DNA from: a virus
Virus record (IMG/VR): IMGVR_UViG_3300046373_000082
Location: 1 to 38,693 of that record
Reading direction: 5' to 3' (one strand)
Length of the DNA stretch: 38,693 nucleotides
This document shows, piece after piece, positions 1 through 7,760 of the stretch. The notes beneath the pieces are model-generated. The model made no database searches. It saw only the letters and a list, made by a program, of their open reading frames with translations, and had not been told where the DNA came from. The position numbers and the translations under genes were made by a program. Position 1 is the first letter of the stretch. Each line of letters opens with the position of its first letter.

Positions 1-31
1 GGTTACCGAATGGGTAGAGACTGGCATAGAG

Positions 32-247
32 ATGAACACTGATTGGCGTAACGGTCTGTCGGGGATCATACAGAAGCGCCTTGAGCGGCTTCACGCCGCC
101 CCGCCGGTCGCGGTAGTGCTGCCTGAGCGAAGAAAAGGCGAACCATACTGGTCACAAGAAATTGACCCGGACTTTGAACAGAGACTTGAATGGGCAGAAG
201 CGCGGGGCTGGAACGCCTGCCTCGACGCCACCGCTGCGCTGAATTAG
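32..247 (+). CDS. Hypothetical early protein, 71 aa, possibly 5'-truncated
   Basis: Unrecognised small acidic/basic mixed protein with no membrane segment. The ATG at 32 has only a weak purine-rich stretch before it, and the frame stays open back to base 2. The true start may therefore lie upstream of the window and this may be the 3' part of a longer gene. It is followed 8 nt later by the next early gene in the same direction, so it fits the tightly packed plus-strand early operon. The C-terminal part (LEWAEARGWNACLDA) resembles short phage proteins with a GWN motif, but I assign no function. Confidence 0.55.
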   Translation: MNTDWRNGLSGIIQKRLERLHAAPPVAVVLPERRKGEPYWSQEIDPDFEQRLEWAEARGWNACLDATAALN

Positions 248-255
248 GTGCGCAA

Positions 256-495
256 ATGAAATGTCCACATCCTGAGCAATGCGCAGAAGAGGCTGCGTGG
301 ATTTTCAACCCCTACAAAGACTGGTGGGGATTGGGGAATTATAAAGGTGTCTGCCATATGTTCCCGCCAACTATAAAACTGACAGTTCGCGAGTGTCGCT
401 TTTCCGCGCCTGCAGAAAAGGTTTCGAAAGAAACGATGCTCTCGAAAGTTTTGAAATTTATCGGAAGCTACACGAACGGGGGTGAGCGGAAATGA
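256..495 (+). CDS. Hypothetical early protein, 79 aa, Cys-rich N-terminus
   Basis: The start at 256 is chosen because AGGTG lies 5 nt upstream. The longer reading back to 190 would overlap the previous gene and lacks a binding site. The N-terminus carries three cysteines (CPHPEQC at residues 3-9, then a Cys near residue 33) that could bind metal, but no family is recognised. It ends in a basic tail. It overlaps a possible 13-codon micro-ORF at 492 by an ATGA junction and is part of the early operon. Confidence 0.6.
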   Translation: MKCPHPEQCAEEAAWIFNPYKDWWGLGNYKGVCHMFPPTIKLTVRECRFSAPAEKVSKETMLSKVLKFIGSYTNGGERK

Positions 496-533
496 TCGCC
501 ACCACCTGGTTCTACTTCGTCTATATACGCTGA
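492..533 (+). CDS. Possible 13-aa hydrophobic micro-ORF
   Basis: ATGA overlap with the stop of the preceding gene, with a GGTGAGCGG purine stretch a few bases upstream. It encodes only 13 residues, half of them aromatic or aliphatic (MIATTWFYFVYIR). The stop lies 7 nt before the next start, and the GAGG that serves the gene at 541 overlaps this stop. It could be a leader peptide or a coupling device that carries ribosomes to gene 541, or simply chance. Confidence 0.2.
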   Translation: MIATTWFYFVYIR

Positions 534-540
534 GGTTCCG

Positions 541-702
541 ATGAATTACCAGCCTAAGGGCGGAATGTGCGCGACGTGTGTTCATGCCCATCGAAACTGC
601 AGCCACTTGCCCTTCATTACCATGCCTCCGCTATCCCGCGACAACCAGACCGTAATCGTCCGCTGCACTGACTTCCAGCGCCGCGAACAGCCTCAGCTGT
701 AA
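541..702 (+). CDS. Small Cys-rich phage protein, 53 aa
   Basis: ATG at 541 with GAGG about 6 nt upstream. Four cysteines are visible: C10 and C13 as a CATC knuckle, one near residue 20 (NCSHLPF) and one near residue 44 (VRCTDF). The pattern GxCxTC...CSxLPF..MP....VRCTxFxR is one I recognise from many small proteins of Pseudomonas phages and prophages. It may be a zinc ribbon, with no known function. After the stop come 52 bases with no gene before the next ATG. Confidence 0.65.
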   Translation: MNYQPKGGMCATCVHAHRNCSHLPFITMPPLSRDNQTVIVRCTDFQRREQPQL

Positions 703-754
703 ACCCCTAGTTGACTACTCACTGCTTGCGATTTGTCGCTGGCGAGGAATTCCT

Positions 755-1249
755 ATGCTTGATGCAAACATTCACCACTCACTGAACACGCTCACTGCAA
801 GCCAGATGGCAAAGCTGCTCGTCATGCGCAAGGGGCTTCAGTTCGGCTACGCCTACACGTTTACCGATGATGATGGGCAGGACAGCAACATCGACAATGC
901 TTTTCTGTCAGCCGCGCCGGGCGAACTACTCGATACCCTGTTCGAGGAAAACGAGCATGACGATGCCATCAACGAAGTGCGTTATGAGGCTGAAGACGTT
1001 CGCGGTATCCCTGCTTGGTGCCACTACAGCTGGGAGCGCAACTACGAGGTCGATGTGAAGGCCTTCATCCTGCCCGATGGCCGTGCTCTCGCTTTTTGTG
1101 AGATGAGCGGCGGCGGCAAGCACGGCGACCCAGACGCCTACCCTTGGGTTGACGAGGCCAAGTTCATCAAGGTCGCTGGCGTCGAAGAGCGCATCATCAA
1201 GACTTACAAGTTTGAAGACCTCCCAGAAACTCCAGAAGCACCGGAATGA
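755..1249 (+). CDS. Hypothetical early protein, 164 aa, acidic
   Basis: The ATG at 755 follows GCGAGGA by about 8 nt. The protein is strongly acidic (TDDDGQDSN, EENEHDD, several Glu near the C-terminus) with no membrane segment. Mixed hydrophobic and acidic blocks suggest a globular protein, but no family is recognised. The acidity would suit a DNA mimic or an inhibitor of a DNA-binding host protein, which is only a guess. It is followed by 84 non-coding bases and then a new cluster of overlapping genes. Confidence 0.6.
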   Translation: MLDANIHHSLNTLTASQMAKLLVMRKGLQFGYAYTFTDDDGQDSNIDNAFLSAAPGELLDTLFEENEHDDAINEVRYEAEDVRGIPAWCHYSWERNYEVDVKAFILPDGRALAFCEMSGGGKHGDPDAYPWVDEAKFIKVAGVEERIIKTYKFEDLPETPEAPE

Positions 1250-1333
1250 TCTTCGCCACGCCCTAGGACGCCCACACCCCACCCAGCACCCCAGAAATTA
1301 TTGCTTGCCGCCCCGTGCGGCCGGAGCATCGCC

Positions 1334-1528
1334 ATGTCTCGCATTGAAGAACGTGAAGGCTGGAACCACGCCGACCAACTGCTCAAGGACGGGCGCCAAG
1401 TAGACCCGATATTCGGCGGCGTCGAGCGGGTCATCGCCAATATCGAAAAGACCGCCGCGCTCCGGCCTGAAGGGTATCGGGTTGGCATTCAGAAACGCAT
1501 CGAGGTGGAACGCCATGGAAACTGTTGA
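1334..1528 (+). CDS. Hypothetical early protein, 64 aa
   Basis: The start at 1334 is supported by GGAG 8 nt upstream. A longer reading from 1301 uses a non-ATG start without a binding site. No domain is recognised; the N-terminal half (REGWNHADQLLKDGRQ) looks helical. The last 14 bases overlap the start of the RMF-like gene in another frame, and GAGGTGG inside this gene serves as the binding site of that gene, so the two are probably translationally coupled. Confidence 0.55.
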   Translation: MSRIEEREGWNHADQLLKDGRQVDPIFGGVERVIANIEKTAALRPEGYRVGIQKRIEVERHGNC

Positions 1529-1700
1529 GCTGCACGGACAGAAGATCAACCCTTTCGAACAGGGCTATGCGGCATTCCTGCGCGGCGTAGATCTTAAGCA
1601 GAACCCGTTCGAGGTCGAGAACGACCCAACCCCATATTCAAAAACGCGCTGGGCCCAAGGCTGGAACAAGGCGCAGCGTGAAGCGAGGAACAAATCATGA
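1515..1700 (+). CDS. RMF/CrpP-like small protein, 61 aa
   Basis: The spacing of key residues matches the ribosome modulation factor fold: G17-Y18, G24, N30-P31-F32, W46, G49-W50, A53. The pattern is Y..G..A...G.....NP(F/Y).......W..GW..A. In bacteria RMF binds 16S rRNA near the anti-Shine-Dalgarno end and drives 70S dimerisation. Phage copies are seen but not well characterised. A role in hibernating or reprogramming host ribosomes is inference. GAGGTGG lies about 7 nt before the ATG. It overlaps the preceding gene by 14 nt and the next by ATGA. Confidence 0.6.
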   Translation: METVELHGQKINPFEQGYAAFLRGVDLKQNPFEVENDPTPYSKTRWAQGWNKAQREARNKS

Positions 1701-2257
1701 AGGATCTGAAAATCATCTTGGAGAATGTCGATGACATCTGCGAGAAATTTGAGCTTGAGGGACTGCACACCCACCCAACCTACAAGCAGTTCAAGCGGCT
1801 TTTCACCGAGCTGAACAAGATAGCTGAGCCGGTACAGCTTGTAAGCTACGCCACTGACATGAGCACCTGCACACTCACGAATGGCGACGGCATCGGTTAC
1901 TTCTACGACCGTGTAGACCCGGATCAACCGGCAGCGTACACCGCCGTAGACATGGCCAATGCGGCGCGGGACGGGTTCAGAGATGGCGCGGCGAGTCACT
2001 GGCAACCGATGGAAACATGCCCCAAGCACGTTGATGTCCTGTTCTACCGGGAGGACTGCGGTGTAATCAATGGGCAGTTCACCTGCGCCGATTCTTTCAT
2101 GACCGAAAAGGAGCGAGACAGCGGCGATTACAGCGAGGATGAACAGTTCAATGAGGACGCTTGGTGCTACGGCCCTCAAGGTGTTGAACGCTTGGACGGG
2201 GATCTTGTACCAACGCATTGGATGCCATATCCACCAGAGCCAGAGGTGAAGCTATGA
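1697..2257 (+). CDS. DUF551-like phage protein, 186 aa
   Basis: Residues ~100-182 follow the DUF551 pattern: W.PMETCPKHVDVLFY, a Gly-rich acidic middle, then THWMPYPPEP near the C-terminus. DUF551 proteins are common in lambdoid and Pseudomonas phages and have no settled function. The N-terminal 95 residues are a separate part with no recognised domain. ATGA overlaps link it to the genes on both sides. Its final codons (GAGGTGAAG) double as the ribosome binding site of the next gene. Confidence 0.65.
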   Translation: MKDLKIILENVDDICEKFELEGLHTHPTYKQFKRLFTELNKIAEPVQLVSYATDMSTCTLTNGDGIGYFYDRVDPDQPAAYTAVDMANAARDGFRDGAASHWQPMETCPKHVDVLFYREDCGVINGQFTCADSFMTEKERDSGDYSEDEQFNEDAWCYGPQGVERLDGDLVPTHWMPYPPEPEVKL

Positions 2258-2514
2258 GTATAGGAAACGAAGAATTTGAGGCTTGGGCCAGATCTAAATC
2301 GCTGGATCTGGCATATCGGAACTTCCCTGGCATAGGGAAATATTACGAGTGTCCACGAACTCTTTTAGCGCTGGAGACGTGGAAAGCCTCCCGCGAATCG
2401 CTGGTGATTGAGCTGCCTGATTACCTCGACACAGAGAAGCTCGGACTCCCCGCATACGACGCCAACGCTGTAGACGCTGCCATCGAAGCCGCCGGCCTGA
2501 AGGTGAAGCCATGA
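2254..2514 (+). CDS. WKASRESL-family phage protein, 86 aa (copy 1 of a duplicated module)
   Basis: The N-terminal FEAW motif (residues ~8-11) and the central WKASRESLVIELP stretch place it in a family of short phage proteins with a variable middle and unknown function. AGAGGTGA precedes the ATG at 2254, which overlaps the previous stop as ATGA. The last 42 codons are identical at DNA level, over 126 bp (2384-2509), to the 3' end of the minus-strand gene at 28681-28938. The N-terminal halves are unrelated apart from FEAW. This points to recent duplication or gene conversion of the C-terminal module. Confidence 0.65.
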   Translation: MSIGNEEFEAWARSKSLDLAYRNFPGIGKYYECPRTLLALETWKASRESLVIELPDYLDTEKLGLPAYDANAVDAAIEAAGLKVKP

Positions 2515-2894
2515 ACGACTACAGCGAACTGAAGCTGCTGGCTCAATGTGTTGGCGGGCTCTTGATGCTGCAGAAGCAGCAGGCCTACATCATGAATCAT
2601 GAAGAGCGTTGCGCGTTGAGGCAGTTCTTGGGTGAAGTAAACCCCGTTACGGTTCTTCGGATGATTGAGGAAATCGAAAAGCTCACCACCGAGAACGTGG
2701 AGCTGCGCAAAGACAAATCCGAGCCATGCGACGGATGCTTCATGGCGGATGCAGAGGCCTTGCGCAAGGATGCAGAACGCATGAAGAAGGCTACCGAATT
2801 CGTCCAGCGTCTATGCGATTCCGCAGGCACCCAGCCAAGTGTGGCGACTGGCTATCTACACGACATCCTATCAGTCATGAGCAAGGATGGTTGA
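2511..2894 (+). CDS. Ead/Ea22-like protein, 127 aa
   Basis: NPVTVLRMIEEIEKLTTENVEL (residues ~45-66) is the hallmark of the Ead/Ea22-like family, in which an NPxxVLxLLxE.E.L helix runs into a coiled coil. The C-terminal half is mostly helical, with two Cys (CDGC) near residue 75. The family is frequent in lambdoid early regions and has unknown function. It starts by ATGA overlap with the previous gene and is the last gene of this plus-strand operon; a stem-loop follows about 45 nt later. Confidence 0.6.
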   Translation: MNDYSELKLLAQCVGGLLMLQKQQAYIMNHEERCALRQFLGEVNPVTVLRMIEEIEKLTTENVELRKDKSEPCDGCFMADAEALRKDAERMKKATEFVQRLCDSAGTQPSVATGYLHDILSVMSKDG

Positions 2895-2939
2895 GATGAT
2901 CAAATGACAGAAATCGGCGACAGCATGAGGAATGAGGAG

Positions 2940-2958
2940 CGCCGGCGCGATGCCGGCG
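2940..2958. terminator. Stem-loop between convergent operons
   Basis: A perfect 7-bp G+C stem (CGCCGGC/GCCGGCG) with a 5-nt loop sits between the end of the plus-strand early operon (2894) and the end of the tailspike gene (2964, minus). T-rich tracts on either side are short, so it is not a textbook intrinsic terminator. Its symmetry and position suggest it ends transcription, or protects 3' ends, in both directions. Confidence 0.5.
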
Positions 2959-2963
2959 TTCGT

Positions 2964-5204
2964 CTATCCAAGGTAATCATTAGCCGTAATATCGACTTGG
3001 CAGTCGAGCATGTTTAATGCTGCTGCAGCGTTGTGGCGGATCCTAAGTTGCCAATAGGTTCCAGGTGGGCCAGATACTTTGAACACAGACTTGATCCGGT
3101 CTGCATCAGGGTTTATGCCCTTCAGTTCTCCCTCCCCGTCAACGTATGTGCCTCCAGAATCAACCAAGTCAAAGATGATGGTCTTGGCGGCGCCATCAAC
3201 GGCCATGATCAGCGATGCGTTAATAGTCATCTTGTTGCATCCGTTTGGCATAACAAGCCGCGTCGGGTTTGTTAGCGAGAATGCACCAATGTTGTCGTCT
3301 ACAATCGTCGCGAAAGAAACAAGGTTAACCGCAAGGCCATTGCTGATCGATTGAGTTTGTTTGCGAACTTTTGTAGATCTTCCCTTGACATTGTAAGGGG
3401 CTAGACCTGCAGGAATCATTGGGCGGATCGGCGTATATGCCGCAAGATCGTGGTTAACATCATCGATCTGAATTTTGAAATATTCGTAAGCTTTTCTTCC
3501 GCTAGCCGCTTCAAACGCTGCGAAATAAGCCGGCAGGTTAGTAGAAGAAAGGTTTGCAATTATCGGACTGGACAGAGGCCCCGTGCAATCGCGCATCACG
3601 AACCTATTAGGTACTTGGCCCTGAATCGCAAGAACACACGAATCAGCAGATCCGTCTGGCCCAGCAAATAGGAAACATCCGTAAAATGCTACTTCAGTGC
3701 TGTTCCATGGAAAGCCAGTGTTTGGCGCTCCTAGCTGCGCAACAATTTGCATTCCTCCGTTCTCTCCGCCAAACCTTGTCTGCGAGGCGGAAATACTTCC
3801 ATAGTTATCGATCCATCTAACCCCCGCAACTCTATCGACACCCAACGTTCCGACATTCGGAATCATAAAGGTGTCTTTGATGTGCATGCGCGTCAGCGCG
3901 TTAGGGTCTGTGGCAGATGCACCTTTGTTGATAATCTGCGCAGTGGACGGCGTAATGTTAGATTTATCAGCCTGAATCCAAGATTGGCTGATCGTCATAT
4001 GATCGCAAGCGTTATTGATGGCTTGCTTGCACGATAGAATTCGAACCTTGTGAATATTGAACTCGGTTGAGAGGTGGCTGTAGGCATTGCCTCCACCATC
4101 AGAACCGGTTGCAAAAGTATTGAAACCGAAACCATTAGCCAGTTGGACATCGCAATTGGAAATCTCAACCATGGCCGAGTTGATATTGTCGTTATGGAAA
4201 CTGAAGGCATTCCTGCCGCCGGCCGTGTTGAAACCCTGGATTTGCCAGAGATAGGCCACCCCTGTGAAGATGTCTTTAGTGACCCCTCCATTTTGTGTAA
4301 TAAGGCATTCTTCGCCTTCAAGATTCACATATGCAGGAAGTGTTAATGCATCACTCAGGGAATAGTCACCAGCCCTTACGATTACTCTTGGCGTCGTCCC
4401 GCTATAACTGGACTGAAGACCGCCGATGGTGATCAGGCGACTTACCGTTTTATTTGGAATATCGGCAAGCATGTTATTGAACTGGATCTGATCGTTGGCG
4501 CCGCCAGCAAGATAGTCCCCAAGCTCTATTTCTCGGCGGGTCTTTTCGTAAATATCACGCTGAACGGTATTCGTCCCGGTTTGCTTAAAGCCATTGAGCT
4601 TTCCACCCTGGGGGCCGCTCATGTCTTGCACTACCTTTGGGACACCGTATGGGTCGATGTAGATTACATTCTGCGCCAGGTTGAACGGGCCTGTGCCTGC
4701 AGTGATAACCTCACCAACGTAGACTTCCATGGCGTTCTTGGTTACAGCGTCCTGCTGATCGACGGGATCTTCGAGATTGACTATCCGGCGGTTTTCCGCC
4801 TCGTAATGTTCGCTATCAACAGGGTGGCGCAGCGCACGACTTTCTTCTTCGGACAGTTGCTGCGTAATCATGGTCAGCTTATCAAGAGCACGCTCATGCG
4901 ATTCGGCTGGGAAATCGTCGTTCGGCTGATAGTCAGTCAACTGAGTGACTGGAACTACGCGAAGGATTACCAAAGATGAGAGATTTGGTGGCGCAACGTT
5001 GAATGTCAGCGAGCCGCCCGCTTGGTTTCCGGCTCCAGTCACTGTGTAATCGACGTCAAGCACCTTAGGGATCGCAACACCATTCGATGACGTCAAAGAT
5101 ACGACAATGTGCGTTTTGTCCAAAAAGTAATAGGGAATGGCGAATGTAGTGGTAGCCCCGTTGCCCACATACGATACGCTGCTTTGCTCACTGCTAACGG
5201 TCAT
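2964..5204 (-). CDS. Tailspike / tail fibre, 746 aa, probable beta-helix
   Basis: Residues ~8-115 (SYVGNGATTTFAIPYYFLDK...DVDYTV...GSLTF) match the N-terminal particle-binding domain of T7 gp17-type fibres. A short helical linker (~120-140) follows. The middle (~250-620) is rich in short beta repeats with Asn/Gly turns (FSFHNDNINSAMVEISNCDV) as in right-handed beta-helix tailspikes that bind or cleave surface polysaccharide. The last ~120 residues look like a separate beta domain. Catalytic residues cannot be assigned. AAGGAA lies 6 nt before the ATG. It is the last gene of the late operon. Base composition looks more AT-rich than its neighbours, consistent with exchange of receptor-binding genes. 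Confidence 0.8.
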   Translation of the reverse strand: MTVSSEQSSVSYVGNGATTTFAIPYYFLDKTHIVVSLTSSNGVAIPKVLDVDYTVTGAGNQAGGSLTFNVAPPNLSSLVILRVVPVTQLTDYQPNDDFPAESHERALDKLTMITQQLSEEESRALRHPVDSEHYEAENRRIVNLEDPVDQQDAVTKNAMEVYVGEVITAGTGPFNLAQNVIYIDPYGVPKVVQDMSGPQGGKLNGFKQTGTNTVQRDIYEKTRREIELGDYLAGGANDQIQFNNMLADIPNKTVSRLITIGGLQSSYSGTTPRVIVRAGDYSLSDALTLPAYVNLEGEECLITQNGGVTKDIFTGVAYLWQIQGFNTAGGRNAFSFHNDNINSAMVEISNCDVQLANGFGFNTFATGSDGGGNAYSHLSTEFNIHKVRILSCKQAINNACDHMTISQSWIQADKSNITPSTAQIINKGASATDPNALTRMHIKDTFMIPNVGTLGVDRVAGVRWIDNYGSISASQTRFGGENGGMQIVAQLGAPNTGFPWNSTEVAFYGCFLFAGPDGSADSCVLAIQGQVPNRFVMRDCTGPLSSPIIANLSSTNLPAYFAAFEAASGRKAYEYFKIQIDDVNHDLAAYTPIRPMIPAGLAPYNVKGRSTKVRKQTQSISNGLAVNLVSFATIVDDNIGAFSLTNPTRLVMPNGCNKMTINASLIMAVDGAAKTIIFDLVDSGGTYVDGEGELKGINPDADRIKSVFKVSGPPGTYWQLRIRHNAAAALNMLDCQVDITANDYLG

Positions 5205-5213
5205 TGTCGTTCC

Positions 5214-7760
5214 TTACCGGGCGATCCCCAGTGGGTCAAGGTAGCTCTGAGAAGGACGGATCAGAAATTCCTGATTGTTCTGCTCGCGGATGGTTTGTTC
5301 TGTTCGGCGCAGAGATCCAGGATTCGCTGCCTCCTGAAATGACCACAACACGAGATGGTCAAGCATTATCCTCGTATAGAAGAGATTCAGGAAAGGGGTG
5401 TTATTGAAACCTAGACGCAAAGCTGAGGCAGCGGCATCGTCGCCGGTTCTTGCTCGATTCCACAGGTTTATCAGGTCTGACCCAGTCCCAATCACCGGGC
5501 CTGCCGCAGTTTCAAGAGCGGAGTTTCCAAACCGATTGGCCTGACCAAAAAAGAAATCCCCCATGATCCCAATTCCGCCGCCTTGGGTGAATGCTGCGCC
5601 CCATGTGGCAGCACTGTTGACTGGGCGCGGCTCACGACCTTTAACCGCGTCCTTTGCAGTCATCGACAAGTAGCCGAAAGCTGTAGTCCAGACGATCAAT
5701 TGCGCAAGAGCAAGCATTTCACCATTGCCGTTTTTCATAGCTGATAGGAAGTCCTTGCTCCCCCTATAGCCTTCACCAAGCGGTGTTGGAGCATACCCCC
5801 TGCCATAAAGCTCGCGCCCCATGGTTTTCTGCATGTATGCAGCCGGGAAGCTTTTAAACTGGGTCACGAAACGCAGAAGGTCTCCGGGGACAGTTCCTGG
5901 CTGAGTCCCTTGGTTCATGATCGATCGAGTTCTTGCGTCAGGCTCAAGTACGGCATAGCTAACCCGGTCATTGATATATGAGCGCAGGCTTCGCTGAAGT
6001 CCTTCACGCACTTCACGGATGGCTGGCACCGACGAACTCAGCCCGATGTTTTTCAGGTATCCATAAAGCGTTGCATCCGGGATTTCAGCGATTCCATCAG
6101 CCGTCAGATAGTCACGCCCGTCTGCGTGCTTAGACTCCATGTTGCGCAACAGATCCCACTTCGCTGCATCAATGTCGTAGAGGCTGAGCGAGCGCTGAAG
6201 GTTAGGATTGAGTTTGTCCCATCCGAGTGATTTGTTCTGCGCCAGATGGTTGGACATCATCAGACCGGCGCTAGCCTTGTTCGCGTCAGTCCACCACGAC
6301 AGGCCGTTGAATCTGAAAAAGTGGCCCATCCATCGCGATGTTTTGCCACCGACAGAATCATCAGCCGAGAAGCGCCTGACGATCTCGCCACGCATCGAGT
6401 CCGCATAAACTCCAAAAGATGACAGAATCTGCTTCTGCTCTTGGCTGCCACGCCCCTTCGTTAGTCCGCCAACCATCTCGCCAAGCGACCCTAGAAAGTT
6501 CTTACCCTGATATTTCATCTCGCTGGCGGCAACAGGCAAGTCTGTAAAGCTCGATAGCAAGGCACCACCGAGCTTTGACATAGACTGCCACGCCCGAACG
6601 TTCGCAGCGACTCGGGCCTGACTGGCGTTGCCGGGGATTCGGGTTTGTCCGCTGACTTCCTTAAACCTGTTGTCCAGCTTTGTAGCGCGGATATCGTTGA
6701 AATTTCGCAGAGCGGCGTCATCACCTGTCTTGCGAATGTCTTCAGCAACGATATCCATTGCCATGTTCAGATTGACTTCAGGATTAGTCCCGAGCCGTCG
6801 CATCAGAGCCGTGTTTTGTCCAGCCATGTCGAGCGCGCTCAGTACCGATTCGCGCAGACTGCCGGAGCCGTAAAGTTTGTTGTATTCGTGCCAGGCCACG
6901 CCATCCTTGAAGTGAAGAACGCGTTCCTGGCTCATCTTTTTTGCAATGTTGGATGGCCCCTTAAACCCCGTTGGAGCTACCGACGCAGACTTCAGGTGGT
7001 CACCCGTTACCAAACCGCTATAGACGCCACGCATGAAGGCGCTTATATCCGTCACGCCCTCGAAGGTTGTGTTATCCAACTTTGGCAGGATGTCATTCAT
7101 CCACTTGTCGAAGCCTGCAGTCTCGATCTTCTCACCATCATGGCTTTGTCTTGTGATATAGCCATCCAGCTTACCAATGCTGGCGCCGGCGCGGTTGGCA
7201 TCAATGCGGGATGCCTCCTGATACTTCTGAATGATGCTGGCGATCTTCACCACGTCAGGATTCAGATTCTTTGTGTCTTGTCCTTTGCCGATCTTCCAGA
7301 GCGCGTCAGCAATGTCGAGATCTGAATCGCCACGTGCGAGCAGGGGTAAGAGATCTTCCTTGCTCAGGTCATTCAGCAGACCGCCGATGTACGCATCCCC
7401 CAGCGTTTTCTGCTCGGCAGCGACAGAAAGACGCGAACCTTTACGAGCAAGGTTGGTTCCTACCAACAGGGATTCAAAGCCAAGGTCAGGACGGTCTGCG
7501 AAGTTCGTTCGGATGAACGACACCACCTCCGCCCGCCGACGGAGGTTGATCAGTGCGTTGCGCTTTTCAATGAGTGCCGCTTGCTTGGCCTGTTTCTGGA
7601 GTTCATCGGCAGCGCGCAAGGTTGCGTCTTCCATGCTGAGCGATTGCTCGCGGGCCATTAATTCTTTGGCGCGACCACGCAGCGTCTCGAAGATCTCAGA
7701 CAGTTCACGATCGTCAAGATCTCCAGCCGCTGCCTTTACTGCATCAATGCAGGGGTTCAT
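5214..7760 (-). CDS. Large internal virion / DNA-ejection protein, 848 aa
   Basis: A long helical protein at the position of T7 gp16. The start (MNPCIDAVKAAAGDLDDREL) resembles that of the large internal protein of BPP-1/Bcep22-like podoviruses. Charged coiled-coil segments lie at ~30-90. Gly/Ala-rich, weakly hydrophobic stretches in the last third (around FGYLSMTAKDAV and GGGIGIMGDFFFG) could insert into membranes. No transglycosylase motif was recognised. It probably leaves the capsid ahead of the DNA and helps build the channel across the cell envelope. It overlaps the next internal protein by ATGA. Confidence 0.65.
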   Translation of the reverse strand: MNPCIDAVKAAAGDLDDRELSEIFETLRGRAKELMAREQSLSMEDATLRAADELQKQAKQAALIEKRNALINLRRRAEVVSFIRTNFADRPDLGFESLLVGTNLARKGSRLSVAAEQKTLGDAYIGGLLNDLSKEDLLPLLARGDSDLDIADALWKIGKGQDTKNLNPDVVKIASIIQKYQEASRIDANRAGASIGKLDGYITRQSHDGEKIETAGFDKWMNDILPKLDNTTFEGVTDISAFMRGVYSGLVTGDHLKSASVAPTGFKGPSNIAKKMSQERVLHFKDGVAWHEYNKLYGSGSLRESVLSALDMAGQNTALMRRLGTNPEVNLNMAMDIVAEDIRKTGDDAALRNFNDIRATKLDNRFKEVSGQTRIPGNASQARVAANVRAWQSMSKLGGALLSSFTDLPVAASEMKYQGKNFLGSLGEMVGGLTKGRGSQEQKQILSSFGVYADSMRGEIVRRFSADDSVGGKTSRWMGHFFRFNGLSWWTDANKASAGLMMSNHLAQNKSLGWDKLNPNLQRSLSLYDIDAAKWDLLRNMESKHADGRDYLTADGIAEIPDATLYGYLKNIGLSSSVPAIREVREGLQRSLRSYINDRVSYAVLEPDARTRSIMNQGTQPGTVPGDLLRFVTQFKSFPAAYMQKTMGRELYGRGYAPTPLGEGYRGSKDFLSAMKNGNGEMLALAQLIVWTTAFGYLSMTAKDAVKGREPRPVNSAATWGAAFTQGGGIGIMGDFFFGQANRFGNSALETAAGPVIGTGSDLINLWNRARTGDDAAASALRLGFNNTPFLNLFYTRIMLDHLVLWSFQEAANPGSLRRTEQTIREQNNQEFLIRPSQSYLDPLGIAR

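Noticed and set aside
2904-3017. 37-codon plus-strand frame running into the tailspike gene
   Set aside because: No ribosome binding site, crosses the terminator stem-loop and converges on the tailspike coding end.
6645-7325. 226-aa plus-strand frame antisense to the large internal virion protein
   Set aside because: Low-complexity mirror of a strongly supported gene, no binding site, no domain.
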